From assembly GCF_904846625.1 (NCBI RefSeq), contig NZ_CAJHBL010000005.1, forward strand, positions 124,001 to 188,000: a DNA stretch of 64,000 nucleotides, given 5' to 3'. Shown here one piece after another: positions 46,152-56,780 of the stretch. Made by a program: the position numbers and the translations under genes. This DNA comes from Psychrobacter sp. JCM 18900. GTDB lineage: Bacteria; Pseudomonadota; Gammaproteobacteria; Pseudomonadales; Moraxellaceae. Numbering within the stretch: position 1 is the first letter of the stretch; each line of letters opens with the position of its first letter. The notes under the pieces were generated by a model. It had not been told where the DNA came from, did no database searches, and saw only the letters and a list, made by a program, of their open reading frames with translations.

Positions 46152-47759
46152 CTAAATATCACCTGTATTTGGGTCAACAATGACTTCTAACAGATAACAG
46201 CCCGATGCATTGACCGCTTTATGAATTGCTTCGGGTAGGTTTTCGTGCTCTTTAATACAAGCACCTTCACAACCCATACTATTGGCCACTTGCACAAAGT
46301 CAATATTGGGCAAGTCAAGCCCTGGTACAGACTGACTCTTCATAATTTTACCGAATGAATGCATGGCACCATATCCAAAATTGTTTAGCACAATAAATGT
46401 CACAGGTAAATTCAACTGCGCGGCCGTCCAAACAGCCTGAATAGAATACATAGAAGATCCATCACCAATTAAGCACACAACCCGTTTATTAGTGGATAAC
46501 GCGACTCCTACTGATGCCGGTAACGCATAGCCAAGACCACCACTAGACATCGTAAAAAAGCCCTGCGCTTGTGTAATGGGCAAAAAACGTTGAATGACAG
46601 ACCGGTGAGAAGGCGCTTCTTCGACGATAATAGAGTCAGATGGTCGTGCATGCGACAGCAGATCAATGGCATACTCCACTGAAATGGGGGTCGCTCCAGT
46701 TACCTTGGGTGCAGCAGGACGCAGCGGCGTGACAAATTTGTCACTCTGGGAGTCAGATAGAGGAAGGATTTTATCCAACATGGCACTAATACTGTGGTTG
46801 ATTGAACCAAATAAAGTGGTGGTTGCAGAGGCAAATGCCGCATATTTTGGATCATCGGTAATTTGATATATTTTGACTGCTGAATCAAATATCGTCACAT
46901 CTCCTGCAATGTGTAACGTAAACACAGGGGCACCAATCACCAGAATCACATCATATCCAAACAGTTTTTCTGACAGCTGTGCAGGAAGCGCAGGTAGAAA
47001 CCCTGCAAACTGAGGGTGGTCTTCTGGAAAACTGGCTCGACTCGAATACGGTGCTGCCCAAACATGTGCTTGTAACCGCTCAGCCAGTTTAACAGCAGTA
47101 TTAAATGCATCCTGCCTATCGACATCTGCACCAACAACTATGGCTAAATTTTGACTGTTTTTGAGTACCTCTAACAGCTGATCAATGGCTGCTGCCGTTG
47201 GTATAGTGCCCTCAATCACTTTTGAGTAATGAGGCATATAGGTCGTTTTGTCCCAATCATCAGAGGGTATCGATACAAAGGTTGGACCACGTGGATGCTG
47301 CATCGCAATATGATACGCTTGAGCGATTGCCAATGGTACATCCTCAGGACGCGCAGGCTCGATGCTCCATTTAACGTACGGTTTTGGAAAGTCGGCAGCG
47401 TGATCTGCGCCAAGATAAGGCGCAAATGGTAAGATGCTACGAGATTGCTGGCCTGCCGTTATGACTAAAGGTGTGTGATTTCGATATGCTGTGAATATAT
47501 TTCCTAATGCATGGCCAACCCCTACTGCTGAGTGCAGATTGACAAAAGCGGCATTGCCAGATGCTTGAGCATAGCCATCGGCCATCGCCACAACAGATGA
47601 CTCTTGTAAGGCCAATATATATTCAAAATCTTCAGGAAAGTTATTCAAAAAATTAAGCTCAGTAGAGCCGGGATTACCAAACACTGTCGTCATATTAAGT
47701 TCACGCATCAAACGAAACGTCACTTGTTGTACAGTATCTGTATGCTGCATAGAAGACAT
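46152..47759 (-). CDS. mdlC: Benzoylformate decarboxylase-like ThDP enzyme
   Basis: This 535-residue thiamine-diphosphate enzyme strongly resembles benzoylformate decarboxylase. It has the BFD active-site Ser in GNPGSTEL (near residue 30), His in NLHSAVG (near 75) and His in VFTLHIAGD (near 280). The ThDP/Mg motif is GDGSSMYSIQAVWTA near 440. It would decarboxylate an aryl-glyoxylate (benzoylformate or its hydroxylated forms) to an aromatic aldehyde. I chose ATG 47759 because AAGGAT lies 7 bp upstream; the frame extends to a GTG at 47777. It is followed in the mandelate-type pathway by the aldehyde dehydrogenase at 49065. Confidence 0.9.
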   Translation of the reverse strand: MSSMQHTDTVQQVTFRLMRELNMTTVFGNPGSTELNFLNNFPEDFEYILALQESSVVAMADGYAQASGNAAFVNLHSAVGVGHALGNIFTAYRNHTPLVITAGQQSRSILPFAPYLGADHAADFPKPYVKWSIEPARPEDVPLAIAQAYHIAMQHPRGPTFVSIPSDDWDKTTYMPHYSKVIEGTIPTAAAIDQLLEVLKNSQNLAIVVGADVDRQDAFNTAVKLAERLQAHVWAAPYSSRASFPEDHPQFAGFLPALPAQLSEKLFGYDVILVIGAPVFTLHIAGDVTIFDSAVKIYQITDDPKYAAFASATTTLFGSINHSISAMLDKILPLSDSQSDKFVTPLRPAAPKVTGATPISVEYAIDLLSHARPSDSIIVEEAPSHRSVIQRFLPITQAQGFFTMSSGGLGYALPASVGVALSTNKRVVCLIGDGSSMYSIQAVWTAAQLNLPVTFIVLNNFGYGAMHSFGKIMKSQSVPGLDLPNIDFVQVANSMGCEGACIKEHENLPEAIHKAVNASGCYLLEVIVDPNTGDI

Positions 47760-47882
47760 AAAAGACATCCTTGTCACTAATTGCTTATTGCTAAGCGTTG
47801 ATTGTCAAAATTGTTAATACTAAGGTCTGTTTAATATTAGACTGCTTTACAGTCCCTACTATCGGAGCAAGTGACCTAGCTA

Positions 47883-48932
47883 TTAAGACTGACAAGCGGC
47901 ACTGGCTTTTATAGTTTTTTGATAAGCTGTTTGAGCGTCCAAACCCAGCTTGGCAAGATCTGTTAAATATTTTTGTGTGCCCGCTTCTAAAGGATTTTTC
48001 CATTCAGGGTTTTCTAGTGGATTGGGAATATCTATGATTGAATCACCCTTAGCTTTGGCTTCAGCCATATACCTTGCATCATCTTCATCGAACACCTTGC
48101 CCGCTATTTTGGCCATCGCCGCACCCGAATTATTATCGATGACTTTTTTAAGATCGTCTGGCAAGCTTTCATATTTATCTTTATTCATGGTCACAACAAT
48201 CGGCGAGCTATAAAAAGGGATATTGGTATGGATGTTGGTTATCTCTGTCAACTTAAAGGAACCCATAGCATCCCAAGGCAAGCTTATACCGTCCAATACA
48301 CCGCGCTGCAAAGAGGTATAAAGATCAGTCACTGGCAACCCCACTGGCGTACCACCCGCTGCGTCAATGATATTGCCCGTTATTGCTGAAGGACCTCGAA
48401 TACGCATCCCGGTTAAGTCATCTGGTGTGCGAATCGGCTTGTCAACCGTGTGAAAACCACCAGGGCCGGTACCCATCATGAACAACACATGAGTGTCTTC
48501 ATACTCACTTGCAATCACACCATCGTCATATAGATTATGGAGCATACAGTTTAGTTGTGTTGCCGAGTTTGACAGCCCTGGTAACTCAGTAATTTGAGTC
48601 AATGGAAAGCGGCCATTGGTATAGCCTTGGAGCGTAGAACCAATATCGACCACACCATTGGCAACTGCATCATAGGTTGCGTTTGGTTTACTGAGTGTTG
48701 CAGAAGGAAATATCTCAATTTTAATTTTCCCTTTAGATTCTGCCTCTACTTTTTTTGCCCAGTATTCAAATATTTCTGTGTTTGTGGTCGAGGTGGCTGG
48801 CCAAAAATGTGAGAAGCGCAGAGTGGTGACTTCTTGAGCACTTTGAGTGGTGCTGTCATCTGATGGTGAACAAGCCGTCATACCCACTAGAGCCGCCAAC
48901 ACTAAGCTGATTGAAAAGGTTTTACTCATCAT
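47883..48932 (-). CDS. dctP: TRAP transporter solute-binding lipoprotein (DctP family)
   Basis: This 349-residue protein has a lipoprotein signal ending in GMTAC. The DctP fold is recognisable by LRFSHFWPATS, PSATLSKPNATYDAVANGVVDIG, the Arg region GMRIRGPSA that binds the carboxylate, and GTPVGLPVTDLYTSLQRGVLDG. It captures an organic acid, probably aromatic given the neighbours, for the DctQM permease at 50684-52497, from which it is separated by an aldehyde dehydrogenase gene. Its leader (CCATCAA...GGA.TTCATGATGA) is also found before the 36-residue relic at 52494. It is about as long as the second binding protein (61301) and closely related to it. Confidence 0.93.
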   Translation of the reverse strand: MMSKTFSISLVLAALVGMTACSPSDDSTTQSAQEVTTLRFSHFWPATSTTNTEIFEYWAKKVEAESKGKIKIEIFPSATLSKPNATYDAVANGVVDIGSTLQGYTNGRFPLTQITELPGLSNSATQLNCMLHNLYDDGVIASEYEDTHVLFMMGTGPGGFHTVDKPIRTPDDLTGMRIRGPSAITGNIIDAAGGTPVGLPVTDLYTSLQRGVLDGISLPWDAMGSFKLTEITNIHTNIPFYSSPIVVTMNKDKYESLPDDLKKVIDNNSGAAMAKIAGKVFDEDDARYMAEAKAKGDSIIDIPNPLENPEWKNPLEAGTQKYLTDLAKLGLDAQTAYQKTIKASAACQS

Positions 48933-49064
48933 GAATTCCTTTTTTTGATGGTAGACAATTATTGTGATAGATAAATAGGCATAGCTTCCAATCTATGCCG
49001 CTCTCATATGTCTGAATGATTGGTAATAAGAACCTTAATGCCTACATTCTTAAGTTCAAAATCA

Positions 49065-50519
49065 CTAAACAGGATATGGACGCTGTTCAGTTTGTACCGA
49101 TACCCATTGATAAGTCGTGAACTCATCGAAGGTAATGTGACGACCGAAGCGGCCCACCCCTGATGCTTTTTCACCACCAAAGGCAACGCGCGGCTCATCA
49201 TTGACACTTTGATCATTAATATGAACCATGCCTGTGCGCCATCCTGCCGCAAACCTTTGTGCTCGGGAGATATCTGCAGAATGCACAGCACCGCTCAATC
49301 CAGCATCGGTATCGTTTGCTAAGCGTAAAGCATCAGCATCGCCTTTGTGTGAAATCAAGGTCACTACAGGGCCAAACATTTCTGTACGTGCAGAATAAAC
49401 GTCATTACTGCCCTTTAGGACATATGGATAAACGAACGCACCGTCACGCTTACCTTCAAGAAGTAACTCAGCACCTTCTTGTACTGCTTGTTGTACGGCC
49501 TGCTCAACCCGCACAGCTTCGCGCTCATCAATCAAAGGCCCCACCAACACATCAGGTCTTGATGGGTCACCAACGTTCAGTCCTTTTGTATATTCGACGA
49601 ACTTTTCGGCAAACGCATCAAAGATAGACTCATGAACAATGATACGGTTCACTGACATACAAATCTGACCACTATGTAAGAAACGACCAAAGACTGCAGA
49701 ACGTGCCGCATAATCAATATCGGCATCGTCAAGCACTACAAAGGCATTATTGCCACCAAGCTCTAAAATAGAACGCTTAATTTCGCGGCCCGTCATCTCT
49801 CCTATGCGCTGACCAACCTCAGTAGATCCAGTGAACGAAATCACACGAGGAATCGGGTGTGTATATAGCGCATCGCCAATCTCAGAGGTTATTGGCACAA
49901 CCACTGTCAACACACCTGGGGGCAAACCTGCCTCTTCGAAGATTTTGGCCAGCAAGATACCGCCAGTAATGGGTGTGGTAGAGGCAGGCTTTAATAATAC
50001 GGTGTTGCCACTTGCCAAGGCCGTGACTACTGATCGCATGGCTAAAAACATTGGAAAATTAAAGGGGCCAATAACCGTTACCACACCTACTGGTTTACGA
50101 ATAATGTGATTTAACTTATTGGGAATGGCTGAGCGTGCAACCGTAGTTTCTAATAAAAACGGGTACTCGGCGGCCACTTTAATAACCCCAATACAGGCAT
50201 CAATCTCAATATTGGCTTTCATCACGGTAGAACCAGACTCACGCACCAGCAAATCAACCAACTCGTCTCGACGGTTACTCATTACTTTTGCCGCTTGCTC
50301 AACAATCTGGCTTACAGCATAAGGGTTGGTATGACGCCAGTCCTGTTGTGCTTGCTCTAGTGCCTCATAAGACTTGTTAATATCATCTAGGCTGGCAGCT
50401 TTAAACGTGGCGATATCTTCACCAGTAAACGGATTACTTGTTACGATTTCATGACTCGATGTACCATCACGCCATTCGCCTGCTATGTAATTATGATGTA
50501 AATTTGTGTAGTTAGACAT
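49065..50519 (-). CDS. Aromatic aldehyde dehydrogenase (benzaldehyde/vanillin dehydrogenase type)
   Basis: This 484-residue aldehyde dehydrogenase has GPFNFPMFLAMRS near 150, LELGGNNAFVVLDDADID near 255 and catalytic Cys in FLHSGQICMSVNR near 285. The end segment FGGEKASGVGRFG is typical of benzaldehyde, salicylaldehyde or vanillin dehydrogenases (XylC/Vdh-like). It would oxidise the aldehyde released by the decarboxylase to the aromatic acid. No signal peptide is present. It lies between dctP and dctM, which binds it to the same uptake and decarboxylation unit. Confidence 0.92.
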   Translation of the reverse strand: MSNYTNLHHNYIAGEWRDGTSSHEIVTSNPFTGEDIATFKAASLDDINKSYEALEQAQQDWRHTNPYAVSQIVEQAAKVMSNRRDELVDLLVRESGSTVMKANIEIDACIGVIKVAAEYPFLLETTVARSAIPNKLNHIIRKPVGVVTVIGPFNFPMFLAMRSVVTALASGNTVLLKPASTTPITGGILLAKIFEEAGLPPGVLTVVVPITSEIGDALYTHPIPRVISFTGSTEVGQRIGEMTGREIKRSILELGGNNAFVVLDDADIDYAARSAVFGRFLHSGQICMSVNRIIVHESIFDAFAEKFVEYTKGLNVGDPSRPDVLVGPLIDEREAVRVEQAVQQAVQEGAELLLEGKRDGAFVYPYVLKGSNDVYSARTEMFGPVVTLISHKGDADALRLANDTDAGLSGAVHSADISRAQRFAAGWRTGMVHINDQSVNDEPRVAFGGEKASGVGRFGRHITFDEFTTYQWVSVQTEQRPYPV

Positions 50520-50584
50520 ATCAATTCCTTGTTAAAAACTATTTATCTAAGGGGTACTACTATTTTCTTACGAATATTCTTTTA

Positions 50585-50618
50585 CATGATGTTGCGTATA
50601 TCAATACGCGGCATCATG
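50585..50618. terminator. Stem-loop between dctM and the aldehyde dehydrogenase gene
   Basis: CATGATG-TT-GCGTAT pairs with ATACGC-GG-CATCATG around the 4-nt loop ATCA. A 13-bp stem with one internal mismatch pair results. There is no T tract on the minus strand, so it may be an mRNA-stability or attenuation element in the leftward operon. Confidence 0.5.
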
Positions 50619-50683
50619 AATAATACGGTGCACTTCAACGATGAGACTTGTAATAGAGCGTGTTATTAACTGTCTGACAAACA

Positions 50684-51973
50684 CTACCCGAGCAGCACAA
50701 GTGAGATCGCAGGGAACATCACCAAGATAACCAAACGAATCACATCAGAGACAATGAATGGTGCCACCCCTCGGAACATATCGGACAGCTTAATGTGCGG
50801 TGCCATCGCCTTAATCACAAAGATATTCATGCCCATCGGCGGCGTAATCAAACCCAGCTCCACCGTCAATACCGCAATGATGCCAAACCATACCGGATCA
50901 AACCCTAACGCTAGAATGATGGGATATACCACAGGTATGGTGATTACCAGCATTGCTAAGGCATCCATGAACAATCCTAATAGGAAGTACATGAACAAGA
51001 TACAGATCAGTACAATCATTGGACTGACTGCCAACCCACCGATCCAAGATGCCAAGGTATAAGACAAGCGTGAGACTGAGATAAAATACCCTAATGCCTC
51101 TGCACCCAGTAGCATAAAGAACACCACTGCAGAGAGTGCTAGTGTCTCAATCAATGACTGCTTGAGTCCATTTAAACGCATACCTTTAGCAAAGGCATAA
51201 GCCCATGAGACAAACGCCCCTACTGCGGCGCCTTCTGTTGGAGTAAATAGCCCAAAGAAGATACCAGCAATAATCACAATAAAGATAAAGCTAAACGGTA
51301 TCAGACCAGTTAGTGACAGTAGCTTGGCTTTCCACGTGGTTTTCTCACCACGTTTCGCTAAATGTGGTTTCCAGCGTACCATCACCATGACGGTGAGTGA
51401 GTACATCACCATACCGAGCATACCGGGTAGGAACCCAGCGATAAACATGTCACCCACTGACTGCTGGGTTAAGATGGCATAGACTAGTAGCGCAATACTG
51501 GGCGGAATCATAATACCAAGCGTACCGCCAGCGGCTAAGATACCGCAGGCAAAGCCAGGCTGATAACCGTACTTCTCCATTTGCGGTAGCGCCACTTTGG
51601 TCATGGTAGAGGCAGTGGCAAGCGATGATCCTGAGATAGAGGCAAAGATACCCGATGAACCAATACCGGCAATACCAAGACTACCCCGTACCCCGCCAAA
51701 TATGGTTCGGGTGGCTTCAAAGAGTTTACCTGCCATGCCCGAGTGAGTGGCAAACACGCCCATCAGAATAAATAAGGGAATGGCACTAAAGTCATACTTT
51801 GCTAAGACATCGACTGGGATGTCTTTGAGCATTTGCAGCGCACCACTGGGGGCTGTGACCGCACCGAAACCGACTAAGCCTACCCCTAACATGGCAAGTG
51901 CAACGGGTACTCGTAAGACGACAAGCAGGATCATGACCACTAGGCCAATCGCACCGATGATTTCTGGACTCAT
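50684..51973 (-). CDS. dctM: TRAP transporter large permease (DctM)
   Basis: This 429-residue membrane protein has about a dozen hydrophobic segments. DctM signatures are FSAIPLFILMGVFATHSGMAGKL, a GSSGIFASISGSSLATAST loop near residue 105, and GGTLGIMIPPSIALLVYAILTQQSVGDMFIAGFLPG. It forms the Na+-driven channel for a solute brought by the DctP protein. Its start overlaps the dctQ stop by 4 bp. Confidence 0.94.
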   Translation of the reverse strand: MSPEIIGAIGLVVMILLVVLRVPVALAMLGVGLVGFGAVTAPSGALQMLKDIPVDVLAKYDFSAIPLFILMGVFATHSGMAGKLFEATRTIFGGVRGSLGIAGIGSSGIFASISGSSLATASTMTKVALPQMEKYGYQPGFACGILAAGGTLGIMIPPSIALLVYAILTQQSVGDMFIAGFLPGMLGMVMYSLTVMVMVRWKPHLAKRGEKTTWKAKLLSLTGLIPFSFIFIVIIAGIFFGLFTPTEGAAVGAFVSWAYAFAKGMRLNGLKQSLIETLALSAVVFFMLLGAEALGYFISVSRLSYTLASWIGGLAVSPMIVLICILFMYFLLGLFMDALAMLVITIPVVYPIILALGFDPVWFGIIAVLTVELGLITPPMGMNIFVIKAMAPHIKLSDMFRGVAPFIVSDVIRLVILVMFPAISLVLLG

Positions 51974-52497
51974 GCGCCTGTCTCCTCGGCGTCAAAGAAT
52001 TCGCCTGTCTTAAAGATGTTGATAGATTCGATCAATGAGCGAATGGCTAGTAGGATGCTTAAGAATGCACTAACGATATAGATAGGCATCATAGATATTC
52101 GAAGATCTTGGGTGACTTTGCCATACTCTAAGGCGTCAATGGCGCTCTCGTAGAGTCCCCATGAAAAGACAATGCCGATGACAAAGAAGCCCATCATAAA
52201 GATACCCATGAGGTAGCCTTTGATAGACTGTGGCATTTTCTGGGTGAAGACGTCGACGATGATTTGTGAGCGTTCGACAAATGCGGCAAAGGCAGCGAGT
52301 AATGCAAATAGCATAAAGTAGGAGACGATCTCTACACTGCCTTTGACGGTAAAGCCAAACTCACCGCCGGTGAGTTTGAATATGTAGCGTGCGACGACGT
52401 CGAGCATGGTGGTTAGTACGATGATAATGAGACTCACCCCACCGATAAACTGGCATAATCTAGAGATTAAAACACTGAGCTTGACTAAAAATGTCAT
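51970..52497 (-). CDS. dctQ: TRAP transporter small permease (DctQ)
   Basis: This 175-residue protein has four membrane segments with the DctQ features: early IIIVLTTMLDVVARYIF (residues about 22-38), EIVSYFMLFALLAAFAAFVERSQI, and a Arg/Lys-rich loop. It works with DctM. Its ATG overlaps the stop of the 36-residue relic ORF (ATGA), the typical coupling of a dctP-dctQ junction. Confidence 0.93.
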   Translation of the reverse strand: MTFLVKLSVLISRLCQFIGGVSLIIIVLTTMLDVVARYIFKLTGGEFGFTVKGSVEIVSYFMLFALLAAFAAFVERSQIIVDVFTQKMPQSIKGYLMGIFMMGFFVIGIVFSWGLYESAIDALEYGKVTQDLRISMMPIYIVSAFLSILLAIRSLIESINIFKTGEFFDAEETGA

Positions 52498-52604
52498 ATA
52501 GCACCTGCCTTGTTATTAGAGGCTGATGCAATCTCATTAGTATCATCATTTATAACAGGCCAAATAGCCTGTATGACTGCTAGAGATAAGTGTTTTTTCA
52601 TCAT
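52494..52604 (-). pseudogene. 36-codon mini-ORF, probable internally deleted dctP remnant fused to the dctQ start
   Basis: The ORF begins MMKKHLSLAVI, like the first residues of a DctP signal, and ends AGAI with a TGA that overlaps the dctQ ATG. Its leader (CCATCAAGAAGGGATTTC before ATGATG) closely matches the one before the intact dctP at 48932. This is what would remain if the body of a dctP gene was deleted in frame while keeping translation coupling to dctQ. It could still be translated as a leader peptide. It has no recognised function. Confidence 0.6.
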
Positions 52605-52665
52605 GAAATCCCTTCTTGATGGTTAAGCGCTGTACTGATAATAGCGTGTCACGAGTTGTTTTAGG

Positions 52666-53313
52666 TTATGGCTGTCGCAATGTCGCGCCCGTTTTTGATT
52701 GCAATTCATCAAAGGTCAACCCATCAACCATTTCACGTACCACCAACCCTTGCTCAGTGATATCAATCACCGCTAAATCCGTATAAATTCGATTGACACA
52801 CTTTTCGCCAGTAATAGGGAGATTGAGACTTTCAACGATTTTGGGTTCACCATTTTTGCTAACGTGATCCATAATGACGTAAACTTTTTTGGCCCCAACC
52901 GCCAAATCCATCGCTCCGCCAACGGCTGGAATGTCTTTTGGACGACCCAAAAACCAGTTAGCAATATCGCCATTTTTAGCGACTTCAAATGCTCCAAGAA
53001 CACATAGATCGATATGCCCACCACGAATCATGGCAAAAGAGTCACCATGGTGAAAGTAACTACCACCTTTGAGTAGCGTGATATATTGTTTGCCAGCATT
53101 GATCAGGTCGCCATCTCTATCAGCTTCTTCAGGAGCGGGCCCCATGCCTAAAACACCATTTTCACTATGCAAAAAAATGTCTTTATCTTTTGGTAGAAAG
53201 TCAGCGACCTTGGTAGGCTGTCCGATGCCCAAGTTGACATACATGCCTTCTTCGATGTCTTGAGCAACACACTTGGCAATCTCATCAACTGAACGTGGAG
53301 TATAATTACTCAT
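52666..53313 (-). CDS. pcaJ: 3-oxoadipate CoA-transferase subunit B
   Basis: This 215-residue beta subunit of the CoA-transferase transfers CoA from succinyl-CoA to 3-oxoadipate. The catalytic Glu lies in LHSENGVLGMGPAP near residue 50, where the SENG motif is diagnostic. Its start overlaps the pcaI stop (TAATG). It is the last pca gene of the leftward operon. Confidence 0.94.
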   Translation of the reverse strand: MSNYTPRSVDEIAKCVAQDIEEGMYVNLGIGQPTKVADFLPKDKDIFLHSENGVLGMGPAPEEADRDGDLINAGKQYITLLKGGSYFHHGDSFAMIRGGHIDLCVLGAFEVAKNGDIANWFLGRPKDIPAVGGAMDLAVGAKKVYVIMDHVSKNGEPKIVESLNLPITGEKCVNRIYTDLAVIDITEQGLVVREMVDGLTFDELQSKTGATLRQP

Positions 53314-53984
53314 TATTTATCTCCTTCAATACAAACAACTTCATGCACAAAGATACCTGGTGTAATGATGTGTTCAGGATCCAACGCGCCCAATTCGACT
53401 ACTTCACTCACTTGAGCAATAGTATGCTTCGATGCTGCCGCCATAATTGGACCAAAATTGCGAGCAGCTTTACGATAGGTTAGGTTGCCCCAACGATCGC
53501 CCTGAAAAGCTTTGATAAGGGCAAAATCTGCTTTGATTGGATATTCCAATACATAGTTTACGCCATCGATAGTCCGTGTCTCCTTGCCTTCAGCAAGCAG
53601 CGTACCATAAGCGGTCGGCGTATAAATCGCGCCAAGACCACTACCGCCAGCTTGCATACGAGCAGCCAACGTGCCTTGTGGTACCACTTCGAGCTCAATC
53701 TTGCCTGAACGATAAAGATCATCAAAAATATACGAGTCATGCTGACGCGGAAACGAACAAATGATTTTGCGCACACAGCCTGATTTTAGTAATAGCGCCA
53801 ATCCTGTCTCGCCATTACCTGCATTATTACTTACGATTGTTAAATCTTTAGCATTACGCTCAATCAATGCGTCGATCAGCTCTGCTGGCTGACCTGCCAA
53901 GCCAAACCCACCTATCAAGATAGTTGCCCCATCATTGATATGATTCATGGCGTCGATGGCAGATTCTGTCACTTTATTTAACAT
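53313..53984 (-). CDS. pcaI: 3-oxoadipate CoA-transferase subunit A
   Basis: This 223-residue alpha subunit has the GGFGLAGQPAELIDALIE motif near residue 28 and the GNG-type oxyanion loop SNNAGNGETGL. With PcaJ it makes 3-oxoadipyl-CoA for PcaF. It starts 58 bp after pobA. Ribosome binding site AGGATGATTCC. Confidence 0.94.
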   Translation of the reverse strand: MLNKVTESAIDAMNHINDGATILIGGFGLAGQPAELIDALIERNAKDLTIVSNNAGNGETGLALLLKSGCVRKIICSFPRQHDSYIFDDLYRSGKIELEVVPQGTLAARMQAGGSGLGAIYTPTAYGTLLAEGKETRTIDGVNYVLEYPIKADFALIKAFQGDRWGNLTYRKAARNFGPIMAAASKHTIAQVSEVVELGALDPEHIITPGIFVHEVVCIEGDK

Positions 53985-54042
53985 GGAATCATCCTATATA
54001 AAAAGTTGAGTAGCTAGGTCTAAATAATTGAAACTCAACTAT

Positions 54043-55278
<1,236 letters not shown>

Positions 55279-55329
55279 TTATCAATCGCTTCTTTACGAA
55301 AGCCATTAGCTATCCGTAAAAGTATTCAT

Positions 55330-55953
55330 TTAAAAATCGAAAAAGACAGTCTCTCCATCACCTTGTAAGTAGATGTCAAATCGGTAGCGAGGTTTGCCAT
55401 CGCCTTGCTCTTTTTTGGCTATCAATGTTTTTCGACGTTCTGCTGAAGGCACACTGTTCAATATTGGACACTGCTCATTGGCTTCTTGCTCATCATCGAA
55501 ATAGGCTCTGGTTTGCAGATGTAAATTAATACCACGTGCAAAAATGGCGATATTGACGTGCGGCGCCATGGGCTTACCATAAAAATCCACCTGTCCAGGT
55601 TTGACGGTATGGAAATGAAAATCTCCATCTAAAGCACAAGCACTACGTCCAAACCCGCTAAACGGTTCTTTGTTATCAAAGTTACTAATATAATTACCTT
55701 GGCTGTCTGCTTGCCATATCTCGATCAATGCATCATGTACCGCTTCGCCATTACCGTCGTATACATGACCGACCAATTCTATGTGCTCACCTTCAGCACC
55801 CTCTTTGGCCAAATCTTGCCAAATCTCATCAGATCGTGACTCGAAACCAGCAATTTCTAATGCCAAGCCGATATGTACAAAAGGACCTGACGTTTGAGAT
55901 GCCGTTTCACGCAACAGACCACTGTCGTCTTGTAATTTGTATTGGCTGTACAT
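55330..55953 (-). CDS. pcaG: Protocatechuate 3,4-dioxygenase alpha subunit
   Basis: This 207-residue subunit has LVGHVYDGNGEAVHDALIEIWQADSQG near residue 60 and the PHVNIAIFARGI segment near 130, which pairs with PcaH. It lacks the iron ligands, as alpha subunits do. It starts 3 bp after the pcaH stop, with GAGGAGTAAATC before the ATG. Confidence 0.95.
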   Translation of the reverse strand: MYSQYKLQDDSGLLRETASQTSGPFVHIGLALEIAGFESRSDEIWQDLAKEGAEGEHIELVGHVYDGNGEAVHDALIEIWQADSQGNYISNFDNKEPFSGFGRSACALDGDFHFHTVKPGQVDFYGKPMAPHVNIAIFARGINLHLQTRAYFDDEQEANEQCPILNSVPSAERRKTLIAKKEQGDGKPRYRFDIYLQGDGETVFFDF

Positions 55954-55956
55954 GAT

Positions 55957-56685
55957 TTACTCCTCAAAATAGGTTTGTAATGCGCCGCGCACCACGATGT
56001 CAAAACGATAGGCCAAACAGTCCATTGGCTTGCTTCTAGTCATATCTAAGCGTGCAATCATTGTTTCAACAGCTTCTGGATCTTTTAGCACTTGTACAAT
56101 TGGGCAAAGTGGAATAAGCGGATCCCCTTCAAAATACATTTGGGTAATCAGACGCGTAGAGATTGAAGGACCCATGACAGATACATGAATGTGCGCAGGT
56201 CGCCAAGTGTTAACCCCATTCGGCCACGGATAAGGCCCTGGACGCACTGTACGGAAACGATAGCGACCTTCAGCATCAGTGATACATCGCCCAACACCGC
56301 CAAAGTTAGGATCTAGTGGTGTCAGATAGCCATCTTTTTTGTGACGATATTTACCACCAGCGTTTGCTTGCCACATCTCAACCAACGTATTGGGCACAGG
56401 CTTACCGAACTGATCGATTACCTGACCATGCATAATGATACGTTCGCCAATAGGCAGGCCTGCTTGCTCACCATCTGCTCGAAAATTCATCAATAAGTCA
56501 TTGTCATACTGACCGATTTCTAAACCATCAAATACAGGACCACTACGCTCTGAATCGCTCGCTCTTTGGAGACTGACCAACGCTTGACGCGGTGAACGCG
56601 CCACCGAAGTTTTGTAACCTGGTGTGTAGGGTTCTGGCTGCCAAGTGCGATCACGTGATAGAAAAGAGGGGTATTTATGGCTCAT
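55957..56685 (-). CDS. pcaH: Protocatechuate 3,4-dioxygenase beta subunit
   Basis: This 242-residue catalytic subunit contains the Fe(III) site. The two Tyr are in [16 protein letters not shown] and PGPYPWPNG, and the two His are in [14 protein letters not shown] near residue 155. It cleaves protocatechuate to 3-carboxy-cis,cis-muconate. I chose ATG 56685 because GGAGAG lies 8 bp upstream; the ATG at 56700 lacks a ribosome binding site. The length then fits the usual 240. Confidence 0.95.
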   Translation of the reverse strand: MSHKYPSFLSRDRTWQPEPYTPGYKTSVARSPRQALVSLQRASDSERSGPVFDGLEIGQYDNDLLMNFRADGEQAGLPIGERIIMHGQVIDQFGKPVPNTLVEMWQANAGGKYRHKKDGYLTPLDPNFGGVGRCITDAEGRYRFRTVRPGPYPWPNGVNTWRPAHIHVSVMGPSISTRLITQMYFEGDPLIPLCPIVQVLKDPEAVETMIARLDMTRSKPMDCLAYRFDIVVRGALQTYFEE

Positions 56686-56780
56686 TACATTGCTCTCCAT
56701 TTTTATAAAGCAAACTTTATCAATATCGGGTACTAACTAGCTGCTGTGCTAATTAACTACTGTGCTGACTCATTACTGCC

